Assembly: GCA_019828595.1 (NCBI GenBank)
Contig: JAHQRK010000050.1
Location: 1 to 64,000, forward strand
Length of the DNA: 64,000 bases
Source of the DNA: Aphanomyces cochlioides
Lineage: Eukaryota; Oomycota; Saprolegniomycetes; Saprolegniales; Verrucalvaceae
Direction: 5' to 3'
Shown: positions 39,013 to 51,400 of the stretch, piece after piece
Position numbering within the stretch: position 1 is the first letter of the stretch
How the letters are laid out: each line of letters starts with the position of its first letter
Notes under the pieces: generated by a model
Databases searched by the model: none
Told to the model about the DNA's origin: nothing
The model's input: only the letters and a program-made list of their open reading frames with translations
Made by a program: the position numbers and the translations under genes

Positions 39013-39315
39013 ATGATTTTATTTAACAATATTATTATTAATTTTATTTTGTTTTGTCTAGGTTTATTAGGTATTATTTTAAATAGACAAAATATTCTTA
39101 TTATACTAATGTCTATAGAACTTGTATTATTATCAGTAAATTTAAATTTTATTTTTTTTTCTATATTTATGGATGATATTATGGGTCAAATTTTTTCACT
39201 GATCATTTTAACAGTGGCTTCAGCTGAATCGGCAATTGGTTTAGCTTTAATGGTTTTATTTTTTAAAATACATGGAAATGTATCAATTTATAAAATACAT
39301 TTATTATCTTTATAA
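39013..39315 (+). CDS. nad4L: NADH dehydrogenase subunit 4L
   Basis: This three-span membrane subunit of complex I has a complete 100-residue frame. The conserved glutamates lie in [11 protein letters not shown] and [11 protein letters not shown]. It starts 14 bases after nad1 and precedes nad5, the bacterial nuo order K-L. Confidence 0.98.
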   Translation: MILFNNIIINFILFCLGLLGIILNRQNILIILMSIELVLLSVNLNFIFFSIFMDDIMGQIFSLIILTVASAESAIGLALMVLFFKIHGNVSIYKIHLLSL

Positions 39316-39351
39316 AAAAAAAATATATAAAATAAAAATTTTTATTAATTA

Positions 39352-41340
39352 ATGTATAGTTTATCAATTATTTTTTTACCCTTATTAGGAGCTATTTTTG
39401 GAGGTTTATTCGGAAAATGGATAGGTAATAAAGGCTCAGTAGCTATTACCACTCTTAGTATTTTTTTAACTTTTGTTTTATCAGTTAATATGTTTAAAGA
39501 ATCTATCGATTTAGCATTAAATACCCATTTAATTGTAACTACTTGGATTTCAAGTGGTGTTTTTTATTGTAATTGGGCTTTTTATTTCGATACTTTAACA
39601 TTTGTTATGTTAACCGTAGTTACTGGAGTTTCTACATTAGTTCATTTATATTCTGGTGAATATATGGCTAATGATCCACATTTATCTAGATTTATGTCAT
39701 ATTTATCTTTATTTACTTTTTTTATGGTTATTTTAGTAACTGGAGATAACTTTATTCAAATGTTTGTTGGTTGGGAAGGTGTAGGTTTATGTTCTTATTT
39801 ATTAATTAATTTTTGGTTTACACGTTTACAGGCTAATAAGGCAGCTATTAAGGCAATGATTGTAAACCGAATAAGCGATTTAGTTTTAATATTAGGAATT
39901 TTAGTATTATTTACTAATTTACGAACAGTTGAATATTTTAGTGCATTTTCTACTATATCTATTTTACAAGGTTATGGTTTTATATTTTTAAATTATAATT
40001 GGTCTATTATAGATATTATTTGTATTTTAATTTTTATTGGAGCTATGGGTAAATCAGCCCAAGTATTTTTACATATTTGGTTACCTGATGCTATGGAAGG
40101 ACCCACACCTGTTTCCGCATTAATTCATGCGGCAACTATGGTAACTGCTGGTGTATATTTAGTTGCTAGATGTTCGCCTATTTTTGAATATTCAGTTTTT
40201 GCTTTAAAAATGATTACTATTGTTGGAGCGATTACAGCTTTTTTTGCAAGTACTGTTGGTTTAGTTCAAAATGATATTAAAAAGATTATTGCTTATTCTA
40301 CATGTAGTCAATTGGGTTATATGTTTTTTGCATGTGGTTTATCAAATTATGCTTTAGGTATTTTTCATTTATCAAATCATGCTTGTTTTAAAGCTTTATT
40401 ATTTTTAGGAGCTGGTTCTGTTATTCATGCTATGGGTGATGAACAAGATATTCGTAAAATGGGAGGTTTACGACGTATACTACCTTTTACTTATATTATA
40501 TTTTTAATAGGTTCTTTAGCTTTGATGGGTTTTCCTTTTTTAACAGGTTTTTATTCTAAAGATGTTATTTTAGAAATAGCATATGCTTCTTTTAATGAAA
40601 TAGGTCTTTTTGCTTATTGGTTAGGTACTATAGGTGCTAGTTTTACAGCTTTTTATTCAACTAGATTAATTTTTTTTACTTTTTTAAGTGAAACAAATGC
40701 GCATAAAAATATTATAATACATGCACATGATGCTCCTTTTAAAATGGCTTTTCCATTAGGTATTTTAGCTATAGGAAGTATTTTCATGGGTTATTTAACA
40801 AAAGATATGTTTATAGGTTTAGGTACACATTTTTGGAATAATGCTATTTATGTGCATCCTCATAATATACAAATGATTGATGCTGAATTTTTACCTATTA
40901 AAATTAAATTATTACCTGTTATTTTTTCTTTGTTTGGTATGTTTTTAGCTTTATTTTTATATCAAATTAATTTCTTATTTTTTTATCAATTAAAAATGTC
41001 AAAATATGGTTTATATTTTTATAATTTTTTAAATAAAAAATGGTTTTTTGATAAAATTTATTATGAATTAATTAATCAGAATATATTACAAATGAGTTAT
41101 AATATAACATATAAATTAATTGATAAAGGTATTATTGAATTTTTTGGACCTTTTGGTTTATTATTTATTTTTTCGAATTGGAGTAATAAATTGATAAAAA
41201 TACAAACTGGTTATATTTTTCATTATTCATTAATAATTTTTTTAAGTCTTATTTTTTTAATAGGTATTATATTAATAACTATTTATTTTAATATTATAAA
41301 ATTATTAATTTTTTTATTTTTATTATTTTTATTTTTATAA
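39352..41340 (+). CDS. nad5: NADH dehydrogenase subunit 5
   Basis: This antiporter-like distal subunit of complex I has a complete 662-residue frame. Core motifs are F-V-G-W-E-G-V-G-L-C-S-Y-L-L-I near residue 140, W-L-P-D-A-M-E-G-P-T-P-V-S-A-L-I-H-A-A-T-M-V near 240, and K-K-I-I-A-Y-S-T-C-S-Q-L-G-Y near 312. The C-terminal transverse helix region is F/I-rich. The last codons and downstream spacer are duplicated at 26224-26410 and 46985-47171. Confidence 0.98.
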   Translation: MYSLSIIFLPLLGAIFGGLFGKWIGNKGSVAITTLSIFLTFVLSVNMFKESIDLALNTHLIVTTWISSGVFYCNWAFYFDTLTFVMLTVVTGVSTLVHLYSGEYMANDPHLSRFMSYLSLFTFFMVILVTGDNFIQMFVGWEGVGLCSYLLINFWFTRLQANKAAIKAMIVNRISDLVLILGILVLFTNLRTVEYFSAFSTISILQGYGFIFLNYNWSIIDIICILIFIGAMGKSAQVFLHIWLPDAMEGPTPVSALIHAATMVTAGVYLVARCSPIFEYSVFALKMITIVGAITAFFASTVGLVQNDIKKIIAYSTCSQLGYMFFACGLSNYALGIFHLSNHACFKALLFLGAGSVIHAMGDEQDIRKMGGLRRILPFTYIIFLIGSLALMGFPFLTGFYSKDVILEIAYASFNEIGLFAYWLGTIGASFTAFYSTRLIFFTFLSETNAHKNIIIHAHDAPFKMAFPLGILAIGSIFMGYLTKDMFIGLGTHFWNNAIYVHPHNIQMIDAEFLPIKIKLLPVIFSLFGMFLALFLYQINFLFFYQLKMSKYGLYFYNFLNKKWFFDKIYYELINQNILQMSYNITYKLIDKGIIEFFGPFGLLFIFSNWSNKLIKIQTGYIFHYSLIIFLSLIFLIGIILITIYFNIIKLLIFLFLLFLFL

Positions 41341-41451
41341 ATGATAAAATAAAAAATATTTAATTATAAATATAATAAATATTATATTTTATATATATTT
41401 AAAAAAATTAATTTTAACAATATAAATAAAATAATGGAATTAGGTTAAAAA

Positions 41452-41511
41452 ATAATTAATTATTGGAAGTGTTTTTAATAAATATTGACCATAATTTTTA
41501 TTTAAAGACAT
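41452..41511 (-). pseudogene. 5' fragment of nad9 at the IR edge
   Basis: The first twenty codons of nad9 are present in reverse and then end abruptly in the nad5 downstream spacer. This marks the inverted-repeat boundary. It has no stop of its own and is not expected to be functional. Confidence 0.9.
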
Positions 41512-41624
41512 AATTTTTAAAATATAATAAATAAATATTTAATTATTATATTAAATATTTATTTATACTATTAAATTTTATTATTTTAATAATATGAATA
41601 AATATTTAATTATTATAAACAAAT

Positions 41625-42252
41625 TTTATCTGAGCTCTTCCAGCCACAGGTTCCCCTACGACTACCTTGTTACGACTTCATCACAGTCACTAAACCCTTC
41701 TAGGAAAAAAAAAATATATAAAATTATTTATAATAAATATTTTTGATTTTTTTATAAAAAAAATATACAAATTTTTTACTTAAAAAAATGAATTAACTTC
41801 CATGATGTGACGGGCGGTGTGTACAAAGTCTAGTAACATATTCACCGCAACATGCTGTTTTGCGATTACTAGCGATTCCAACTTTATATGGGCGAGTTGC
41901 AGCCCATAATCCGAACTAAGATAAATTTTAAAGATTTGCTCCAACTTTTAATAATTATTGCCTCTCATTGTTTTTATCATTGTAGCACGTGTGTAGCCCA
42001 ACCCATAAGGGCCATGAAGACTTGACGTAATCCTCACCTTCCGTTAACCTATAATCAACTTTTTTTTTAAAGTGCATTTAAAATAAAATTCTTTTTTATT
42101 ATAAATTAGCAATTAAAAATAAGGGTTTCGCTCGTTAAGGGAATAAACCAAACATCTCACAACACGAGCTGACGACAGCCATGCAACGCCTGTACTTTTT
42201 AAATTAATTTTTTAAAAATATTTACAAGGATTGGTAAGGTTTTGCGCGTATT

Positions 42253-42284
<32 letters not shown>

Positions 42285-43145
42285 TAGACTCCCGTCAATT
42301 CCTTTGAATTTCAATCTTGCGATTATACTCTTCAGGCGGAGTGCTTAACGCGTTAGCTACTTCAAAATTATATCTAAATTTTTCTAAATATGAGCACTCA
42401 TCGTTTACAGCATGGACTACCGGGGTATCTAATCCCGTTCGCTACCCAAGCTTTCGTTTCTCAGTGTCAGTATATACCCAGATAATTGCCTTCGCCATAG
42501 AAATTCCTCTTATTATTACAAGATTTTATCCTTACAATAAGAATTCTATTATCCTCTATTTATACTCTAGTTTATCAGTTTTGAAAAAATAAATAAAGTT
42601 AAGCTTTAATTTTTTTTTTTCAACTTAAAAAACAACCTACAAACCCTTTACGCCTAATCATTTCGAATAATGCTCGCCCCTCTCGTATTACCGCGGCTGC
42701 TGGCACGAAATTAGCCGGGACTTCTTTTTTAAGTACTGTCTTTTTTCTTCCTTAATGAAAGAGCTTTACAACCTATTAGCCTTCTTCACTCACTTGGTAT
42801 TGCTGGATCAGGCTGTCGCCCATTGTCCAATATTCCTCACTGCTGCCTTTAAAAAAGTTTGGGCCGTGTCTCAGTCCCAATGTGGCTGATCATTCTTTCA
42901 AATCAGCTAAAGATCGTTGGCTTGGTAAGTCTATTAAACTACCAACTACCTAATCTTCCGCAAACTCATCCTTTAGCGTTTTTTAAACTTTATTTTTTAT
43001 TCAGAATTTTTATAAAATAATTATGCTGAACTAAAGGGCAGATAATTCACGTGTTACGCACCCGTTTGCTATGTTTTTAAAAAACATTCAACTTGCATGT
43101 GTTAAGCATACCAATAGCATTTATTCTGAGCCAGGATCAAACTCT
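41625..43145 (-). rRNA. rrnS: Small-subunit ribosomal RNA (right arm)
   Basis: Mirror copy of 30246-31785 with the same landmarks, from AGAGTTTGATCCTGGCT near 43145 to GGGGAACCTGTGGCTGGAA near 41640. Only small run-length differences are seen, mainly in the 3' expansion near 41700-41790 and near 42061. Confidence 0.97.
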
Positions 43146-43431
43146 ATAAAATTTTTAAATCATTATATATTGAATTAATTTGTAATTTCTATTTTATTTT
43201 ACTTAAAAAGTAAGATAAAATTATTAAATATTTTTATTTAATACTAATATAATATTTTTTTTACATTAATTTATCTTTAATTTTATTTTAATTTATATAA
43301 TTATATATATAATAATAACAAATAATTATAAAGAAATAAAAGTAATTTTTTTTTATAAGATCAAAATTTAAAAAAAAAAAATATTTTATTAGAATAATAT
43401 ATATAAAATTAAATTTATAATTATTCATTAA
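43146..43431. promoter_or_regulatory. Divergent rrnS-rrnL spacer (right arm)
   Basis: This mirrors 29976-30245. It is inferred to hold start sites for both rRNA genes because of their divergent arrangement. No motif can be named. Confidence 0.35.
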
Positions 43432-45228
43432 TAAAAAAAGCATAGAGGGGATGCCTAGGCATTAATTAATATTTTTAGGACGTTATAAAAACGAAAAGCT
43501 ATATGTAATGTGTATTTATTTTAATATATAGATTTCCTAAAGAAAACTTTTTCTTTGTGAAAATTTTAAACATAGTGAATTGAAATATCTTAGTAACTAT
43601 TGAAAAAATCAAACGAGATTCCGTAAGTAATGACGAGTGAACGTGGAAAATAGATTATAAAAATATTTAAAATATATTTATAAATATCTGAAAAATGTTA
43701 AAACATTTACTTTAAAAGGTGCTAGTCCTGTAGGAAATGTTATATTTATATTTCATTTTTATTAGTAAAAAGAGGTATGTGTATCTTTTTTGAATATTGG
43801 GGGACCACCCTCAAAATCTATAAAATAATTAATGACCGATAGTGAACAAGTACTGTAAAGGAAAGGTGAAATAGAGCTTTTGAGTTTGAAATAATTCTGA
43901 AACTCTATGCTAATAATCAATTGAAGCTTTTTTATAAAGTAACAATGTACCTTTTGCATAATGGGCCAGCAAGTTTATTTTTTTAGCAAGCTTAATTTAT
44001 AAATAAAATAGGCGTAGAGAAATCAAGTTTTAAAAAGCAAAATAAGTTATGAAAATAAGACCCGAAACTGAGTGATCTAATTATGAACAGATTGAAGAAT
44101 AGGTAAAACTATTTGGAGGATCGAACCCACGTGTGTGGCAATATACGGGGATGATTTGTGATTAGGGGTGAAAGGCCAATCAAACTCAGAGATAGCTGGT
44201 TTTCCGCGAAATCTATTGAAGTAGAGCATTTAAAAATCTTTTTTTGGGGTAGAGCACTCATTAAGCTAGGGGGGTTAAAATCTTACTGAACTTTTAGAAA
44301 CTCCGAATACAAAAATAAGTATTTAAATAGACAGACATTGGGCGCTAAGGTCCATTGTCGAGAGGGAAACAGCCCAGATTGAACGCTAAGGTCCTAAAAT
44401 AATTTTCTAAGTGATAAAGGAAGTGAAAAAATAATGACAACCAATAGGTAGGCTTGGAAGCAGCCATCCTTTAAAGAAAGCGTAATAGCTCATTGGTCTA
44501 GTTTTTTTGCGCCTAAAATGTATCGGGACTAAAGAAATTTACCGAAGCGTCAAGTTTATAAAATAAATTATAAACGGTAGCGGAACATTCTGTATGTTGT
44601 TAAAGATATGTTGTTAAATATATTGAAAATATCAGAATAGAAAATGCTGGCATTAGTAACAAAAAATAATGACAAGAATCATTATCACCGAAAATCCAAG
44701 GGTTTCTATGTTAAGATTAACTACATAGAGTAAGACGGCCCCTAAGTAGAACTTGACGAAAGCAAGCTATGATGGGAACATTTTTAAAATTAAATGTCTA
44801 GCGAAATCCGTGACAAAATATGAAAGTATTTTCAAGAAATAGCAGAATTTCACTTATTATTTAATAAATAATAAGACAATAAAATTCGAGAGGTTACTCA
44901 AAAGCTAAGTAATCAAAAAAATAAAAAGGAAATGCCCAATTCATAGAACTTTAATGTTTCATAGTTATAATGTAAATTTATTTATATTATGGTTAATTTG
45001 AATTGATAACCAACCTCGTTTTTATTTTTAAATAACCGTACCCTAAACCGACACAGGTGGATAGGTCGAATAGACTAAGGTGTATGAGATAATTATGTTG
45101 AAGGAACTCGGCAAAATGACTCTGTAACTTCGGGAGAAAGAGTACCTACTTATATATATAATATAAAAGGTGGCACAGAATTGGGGGTTGCGACTGTTTA
45201 ATAAAAACACAGGACTCTGCTAAATCGT

Positions 45229-45269
<41 letters not shown>

Positions 45270-45327
45270 ATTAATAGGAGATGTTTGCGCATTGAATAAA
45301 AGTCCCAGTAAACGGCGGCCGTAACTC

Positions 45328-45384
<57 letters not shown>

Positions 45385-45819
45385 TGTAACGACATCCCCG
45401 CTGTCTCCAACATAAACTCAGTGAATTTGAATTATCCGTGAAGATGCGGATTCTCTATAGTTAGACGGAAAGACCCCGTGAACCTTTACTACATCTTTAT
45501 ATTGTTATTTTATAAAATATGTGTAGAATAAGTGGTAATCTTAAACCTTCATGCTAGTGAATTGTTTAGATTTCTTTGAAATACCACTCTTATTATTATA
45601 AATAACTAATATTTCTTATGAAATAGACCGTGTATGGTTGGTAGTTTGACTGGGGCGGTCACCTCCCAAAGAGTAACGGAGGTGTACAAAGGTAAGCTCA
45701 AATTGGAAAAATATCAATTGTGGAATGTAATGGTATAAGCTTGCTTGACTGTAAGATAGACATATCAAACAGGGACGAAAGTCGGTAGTAGTGATCCGAT
45801 AATTCTTTGTGGAAAGATT

Positions 45820-45862
<43 letters not shown>

Positions 45863-45940
45863 GACTCCTAAGAGCTCCTATCGACGGAGTCGTTTGGCAC
45901 CTCGATGTCGACTCATCACATCCTGGAGCTGAAGAAGGTT

Positions 45941-45980
<40 letters not shown>

Positions 45981-46270
45981 TTGGGTTTAGAACGTCGTGA
46001 GACAGTTTGGATCCTATCTTCTATAGATAAATAAAAAAATGAAAGAATCTAATTCTAGTACGAGAGGACCGAAGAGGGTAAATCACTGGTGTATCGGTTG
46101 TTCTAATGGGGCATCGCCGAGTAGCTAAATTTATATAGGATAATTGCTGAAAGCATCTAAGCAAGAAACCTTTCTTAAAACTTTTTTTTGAAATTGTTTT
46201 AGACTAAAACATAATAGGTGAAAAGTGTAAGTATTGTAAAATATTCAGCTTATTCATACTAATTATTTTT
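43432..46270 (+). rRNA. rrnL: Large-subunit ribosomal RNA (right arm)
   Basis: Mirror copy of 27125-29975. At 45785-45791 it reads GTAGTAG where the left arm has the near-universal GTCATAG next to the peptidyl-transferase region, a two-base difference in a highly conserved spot. Otherwise the landmarks match, including TAGTACGAGAGGACCG near 46056. Confidence 0.96.
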
Positions 46271-46735
46271 ATTATAAAAATATAAAATAAATAATATTTA
46301 TGTTATTTATATATTATTATTATAAAATTTAATAAAATAAAAAATAATATATAACATTAAAATTTTATATTATTTTTTATTTTATTAAATCAAATATTTA
46401 TATTATATTTAAAAAAATTTATAAAATCTGCAATTATTTCAAAAGCATGTATAAAAAAAAAATTTATCTAAATACTTTTTCAACAAGGGAATTAAGATTT
46501 AAATATTTTATAAATAAATAAATAATATTTAATTATCAAAATAAATACAAAAAAAGCTGAATTTAAACTTTTATTTAATTACAAAAATGTAAGCTTCTTA
46601 TTAGGAAGTGAAAAAAAAAAGAAAAATAATCAAAAATTTTATATATAAATAAGACAAAAAATTCTTTTGTATTTCAAACAAATATCTGTTCTGATATAAA
46701 ATAATAATTTATGATTATTTTATATCAAAAAAGAA
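46271..46735. other. Non-coding stretch beyond rrnL 3' end with hairpins (right arm)
   Basis: Mirror of 26673-27125. The 23-bp perfect stem is 46329-46351 with 46366-46388, and the 13-bp stem lies near 46693-46726. I see no gene. Confidence 0.5.
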
Positions 46736-46782
46736 ATTTATTTATATTGTATTATTAAGTTTATTTTTCTTTATATAAAAAA

Positions 46783-46842
46783 GATAAAAAGGCAACTCAA
46801 ACTTTTAATTTTCCATTCTAAAAACTAATGCTACTTCCCTTA
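46783..46842 (-). pseudogene. Degenerate tRNA-Pro copy (right arm)
   Basis: Mirror of the trnP-like remnant at 26559-26617. Similarity to 35692-35766 is limited to the 5' half. Confidence 0.5.
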
Positions 46843-46857
46843 TTTATAAAAAAAATA

Positions 46858-46936
46858 ATAATGAATAGGACTTGCACTTATAACTTTAAGAGATTGTTTG
46901 TCCCACGCTCTATTAATTGAATGAAGTAAATCCTCA
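46858..46936 (-). pseudogene. Degenerate tRNA-Met copy (right arm)
   Basis: Mirror of 26466-26541. It resembles trnM at 35606-35678 but has lost the anticodon loop and acceptor pairing. Confidence 0.7.
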
Positions 46937-46984
46937 ACCACTTTTTATTTTTATAATTTTATTTTATTAGAATAAAAAAAACTA

Positions 46985-47171
46985 AAAATAAATCTTTAAA
47001 GAAAAATTATGGTCAATATTTATTAAAAATACTTCCAATAATTAATTATTTTTTAACCTAATTCCATTATTTTATTTATATTGTTAAAATTAATTTTTTA
47101 AAATATATATAAAATATAATATTTATTATATTTATAATTAAATATTTTTTATTTTATCATTTATAAAAATA
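46985..47171 (-). repeat. nad5 3' end / inverted nad9 5' end junction copy (right arm)
   Basis: Mirror of 26224-26410 and therefore inverted relative to the original junction at 41328-41511, only 5.5 kb away. Confidence 0.8.
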
Positions 47172-47264
47172 AATAAATTATAAATAGGTAAATACTAAAT
47201 TTATATTAATATTATATTATATGAATTATTATTTATAAAATATTAAATAAATAGTAATTAAATA

Positions 47265-47792
47265 TTAAATTATATTTTTAAATATTTCGTTAATTTGAGT
47301 TGAAATAAAATCTAATGATGATCCTTTATATAGACCTAAATTTAAATTATATAACAATTCATCTAATTTTTTATTTAATATAGCTAATTGAGCATCATTT
47401 AAAGAGCTATTATCTTCTAAAAACATTTGAAATTTTGCTTTTATAATAATTTTTAAATCAATTAAAGATAAATTTTCATAACCTGAATCAATACCAGGAT
47501 TATTATTACTATTATTAAAAAAATAATATAAAAAAATTAATATTGATATAACTATTATTAAATCAAATAAAATATAGTAATAATTGGAATAAATATTTAA
47601 AAAATCTATAAATGAATTTTCATTTAAATTAATTTGTTGTTCTAAAATATCTTTTTTTATAAAATTTTTGTCAAAACTTACTATTTGTTTTAATTTTATT
47701 TCTTTGTTAAATAATACAATATCTTTATTAAATATTCTAAAATATAAAAGATAAATCATATTATAAATTTTTATTAAAATTATATAAAACAT
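47265..47792 (-). CDS. Unknown membrane protein (orf175, right arm)
   Basis: Identical in translation to 25607-26134: a hydrophobic N-terminus, one clear span near residues 70-92 and an amphipathic C-terminus. Function unknown. Confidence 0.55.
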   Translation of the reverse strand: MFYIILIKIYNMIYLLYFRIFNKDIVLFNKEIKLKQIVSFDKNFIKKDILEQQINLNENSFIDFLNIYSNYYYILFDLIIVISILIFLYYFFNNSNNNPGIDSGYENLSLIDLKIIIKAKFQMFLEDNSSLNDAQLAILNKKLDELLYNLNLGLYKGSSLDFISTQINEIFKNII

Positions 47793-47854
47793 GTTTTTTT
47801 TATTAGGATATATATATTATTAATATAATAATATATATATTTTTTTTTATTATA

Positions 47855-48703
47855 TTATTTATAAAATTTTTTAATAATTTCAAAAACTTCTGAATAATTT
47901 TTATTTTGATTCTTTTTTTTAAGACATAAAGCTATATTTATTTTATAATCAATATAATTATTAAAAGATTTTTCAATATATTTAAATTTTTTTTTCAATT
48001 TTGAATGACTCATTTTTTGAAGATAAGGCGTATTAATTTTTAAATTAATTTTTTTTAGACAATCATTTATATCAAATAACCAAGAATCTTCTTGAATTTG
48101 TTTTTTTTTATAATCCTTTTTTATAATATCTTTTATTTTCCGTAATCTTCGAATTATTGCATACTCTGACTGCAACACTTGGTACAATTTTATATAATTA
48201 TAATAAAAAACGATTACATTTGGATTAACTTTATCATTTAAAAAATTAAAAATAGTTACATCTTTCGAATCCATATTAGCTAATATTTGAGTTAATACAG
48301 TTGTTCCTTCAAAATTTCCGCCCAAGGTACCAAAGAAAGAAAGTGAATTTTGATGGTGTGCAATCAAAGAACTGCCATTTAAAAAAAAAAAATTGGCTAG
48401 GGGCTTAAAACCCACTAATAGATCAAATGCAAAACGGCTCTTATACAAAATTCCTCTTATTTCAGGGCCGTGTAATGTTTCATAAAGGATAATATTTCTA
48501 TTAAAAAAAATGATAAAATCGCGCGCGTAGGTATCCGGCAGCCTTGAAATTTCGTTTACACCTCTATGCGCAATAATTTCCACAAATCCATAGAAATCCA
48601 AAAATTTCCTATATTCGACAAAGTACGTAACGTTGTTGGCTAAAAAATTAATTTGATCATTTGTTAAATGTAATAAGTAATCTGGTGAAAATAAGGTTTC
48701 CAT
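47855..48703 (-). CDS. Unknown protein (orf284 family, 282 residues, right arm)
   Basis: It matches 24688-25542 except for one fewer phenylalanine in the T-run tract and one fewer lysine near residue 265. Both length changes are exact multiples of three, so the frame is kept, unlike many other homopolymer differences between the arms. This mildly favours a translated gene. Family not recognised. Confidence 0.6.
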   Translation of the reverse strand: METLFSPDYLLHLTNDQINFLANNVTYFVEYRKFLDFYGFVEIIAHRGVNEISRLPDTYARDFIIFFNRNIILYETLHGPEIRGILYKSRFAFDLLVGFKPLANFFFLNGSSLIAHHQNSLSFFGTLGGNFEGTTVLTQILANMDSKDVTIFNFLNDKVNPNVIVFYYNYIKLYQVLQSEYAIIRRLRKIKDIIKKDYKKKQIQEDSWLFDINDCLKKINLKINTPYLQKMSHSKLKKKFKYIEKSFNNYIDYKINIALCLKKKNQNKNYSEVFEIIKKFYK

Positions 48704-48882
48704 GTATGTTATAATAATAATTTATATTTTATTATATAAATTTCGAGAAAAAAATATATATATATACAAAAAATATATATATATCTAACTTTTATATTTT
48801 TTATCAAAATACTCAAAAAAAATTGTAAATATTTACAATTTTTTATTAATTATAATATTTTTTAATATTATATCTTAATTTT
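48704..48882 (-). repeat. rps7-nad7 cassette copy upstream of orf284 (right arm)
   Basis: Mirror of 24511-24687 with the palindrome near 48820-48846 and the TCTCGAAATTTATATAA block near 48733-48750. Confidence 0.8.
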
Positions 48883-48957
48883 TTTTTTTTTTTTTATTTA
48901 TTTAAAAAATTAAATAATTATATAAATAAAAATAACTAGTAATAAATAATAAACTTT

Positions 48958-50486
48958 TTAATTATTTATATATTGATTTGTAAATTCAATTGCTAAATCT
49001 TTTAATTGATTTTCTAATTTTTTACTAATAATTTTTTTAGTAGAAATTTCAGTTAAAATATTATTATGTTTAGTTTTTATAAATTGTAACCAAGATTCTT
49101 CGAACTCAGCTATTTTTCTAACTTCAATTTTATCTAAAAAACCTCTAACTCCTAAGAAAATAATAACAATTTGATCTTCAACATTTAAAGGAACATTTAA
49201 ACCTTGTTTTAACATTTCAGTTAATCTTACACCTCTATGTAATTGTTGTTGAGTTGCAGCATCTAAATCAGAACCAAATTGAGAGAAAGCTTGTACTTCT
49301 CGAAATTGTGCTAATTCTAATTTCATTGAACCAGCAATTTGTTTCATAGCTTTAATTTGAGCCGAAGAACCTACACGACTTACTGATAACCCTACACTAA
49401 TTGCAGGTCTTTGTCCTTGATTAAATAATTCTGTTTCTAAAAATATTTGACCATCAGTAATTGAAATAACATTTGTTGGAATATATGCAGATACGTCACC
49501 AGCTTGTGTTTCAATAACTGGTAATGCAGTTAATGAACCTCCACCAATTTTTACATTCATTTTAGCAGCTCTTTCTAATAATCTAGAGTGTAAATAAAAA
49601 ACATCACCAGGATAAGCTTCTCTACCTGGAGGTCTTCTTAATAATAAAGACATTTGGCGATAAGCTACAGCTTGTTTAGATAAATCATCATAAAAAATAA
49701 CTGCATGTTGACCATTATCTCTAAAATATTCTCCTAAAGTACATCCAGTATAAGGTGCTAAAAATTGTAAAGGAGCTGAATCAGAAGCAGTTGCAGCTAC
49801 AACTATAGAAAAAAATAAAGCGTTTTTTTCTTCTAAAGTTTTAGTTAAATCAGCAACAGTAGATCTTTTTTGACCAACAGCAACATAAATACAATATAAT
49901 TGATTATTTTTATCACCTGTTTGATGAGCATTTACTTGATTAATGATAGTATCTATAGCAATAGAGGTTTTTCCTGTTTGTCTATCACCAATTATTAATT
50001 CTCTTTGACCTCTACCAATAGGAATTAAACTATCAACAGCTTTTAAACCTGTTTGAACAGGCTCACTAACAGATTGTCTTGGCATAATACCAGGAGCTTT
50101 AATTTCAACTCTACTTAATTTATCAGATTTAATTTGACCTTTTCCATCAATAGGTTGTCCTAAAGCATCAACAACACGTCCTAATAAACCTTCACCAATA
50201 GGAACACTTACAATTGAACCTGTTCTTTTTACAAAATTACCTTCTTGAATTTCTCTTTCATTACTAAAAACAACAACACCTACAACATCCGGTTTAAATT
50301 TAAAGCCATTCCTTTAATATTACCTTTATTAAATTCAACCATTTCACCAGCTTGTATTTTTGTTAACCCATAACAACGTGCTATACCATCACTCATAGAT
50401 AAAACTATACCAGTTTCTTCTAATTTTTTTTCACTTTTAAAATTTTTAATATTAGATTCAAGTATATAGGATAATTCAATAGCCAT
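48958..50486 (-). CDS. atp1: ATP synthase F1 subunit alpha (right arm, frame break)
   Basis: The start (50280-50486) and the remaining part match the left-arm gene, but one G is missing near 50295 (TTTAGAACC reads TTTAAACC), which shifts the frame. A further difference near 49155 changes a phenylalanine to leucine in the F-F-G-V-R-G stretch. The left copy is intact, so this one is either miscalled or decaying. Confidence 0.95.
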
Positions 50487-50575
50487 TTAAATTAAATTAT
50501 TAATTTTAAATAAACTTATTAAATTATTTATTATTTTTTTATATTATTTAATTTAAATAATATAAAAAAATAAAA

Positions 50576-50649
50576 CTCTTCAGATAGGACTTGAACCTAT
50601 AACTTTAGAGTTAACAGCTCTACACTCTAACCAATTGAGTTACTGAAGA
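50576..50649 (-). tRNA. trnN: tRNA-Asn (GTT), right arm
   Basis: Mirror of 22743-22816 with the same cloverleaf. Confidence 0.94.
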
Positions 50650-50652
50650 TTT

Positions 50653-50735
50653 TGAAGAAAATAGGATTCGAACCTATGATAGAATATTCTAATAGATTTA
50701 CAGTCTACCGCCTTAAACCACTCAGCCATTTCTTC
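50653..50735 (-). tRNA. trnY: tRNA-Tyr (GTA), right arm
   Basis: Mirror of 22657-22739 with the same class II fold. Confidence 0.94.
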
Positions 50736-50777
50736 TTTTAAAAGATTATAATAATATATTTATTATATATATTAATA

Positions 50778-50850
50778 AGCGAAAAACGGGATTCGAACCC
50801 GCGACCTTAATCTTGGCAAGATTATACTCTACCAATTGAGTTATTTTCGC
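50778..50850 (-). tRNA. trnG: tRNA-Gly (GCC), right arm
   Basis: Mirror of 22542-22614, again overlapping the rpl5 stop by one base. Confidence 0.94.
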
Positions 50851-51398
50851 TAATTATTTTTTATTGGAATATTTAATTGATTTAATAATATTAAAAAATG
50901 ATTATATGAATTAGTATTATTGGTATGTAAATTTATATCAATATAAGGTAAATTTTGAAATTTTAAAAATTCTTTTTCTAATTCAAAGAAATTTAAAATA
51001 TTTGAAATTTTAAAATTTAAAATATTTTTAGTTTTTCTATTAATTAATAACCCTTTAAATTCTTTTATATTTGGTAATATAAAAATTATTAATTTTTCTA
51101 AAAAAAAATACATATTTTGTTTTCTTAAAGTTAATTTACAACCAGTAATATCGCCTTTTTTTATTTTTAAAATAATATTATTTTTTTTTGATTTTGTATT
51201 TAAAACTTGTTGATTTATTATTAATCTTAATAATAAAATTATAGAAGTCATTTTTTTTTTTTCCATATTTGAATTTTTTAGACCTATATTTAATATTATT
51301 TTATTTATTTTAGGTATATCAAAAATATTAATGATATTTAATTTAGTTATTAAATCATAATTTACATTATGATTAAAATGTTTTTTAATGTGATTCAT
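50850..51398 (-). CDS. rpl5: Ribosomal protein L5 (right arm)
   Basis: Complete frame of 182 residues, identical in translation to 21994-22542. Confidence 0.95.
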   Translation of the reverse strand: MNHIKKHFNHNVNYDLITKLNIINIFDIPKINKIILNIGLKNSNMEKKKMTSIILLLRLIINQQVLNTKSKKNNIILKIKKGDITGCKLTLRKQNMYFFLEKLIIFILPNIKEFKGLLINRKTKNILNFKISNILNFFELEKEFLKFQNLPYIDINLHTNNTNSYNHFLILLNQLNIPIKNN

Positions 51399-51400
51399 TT

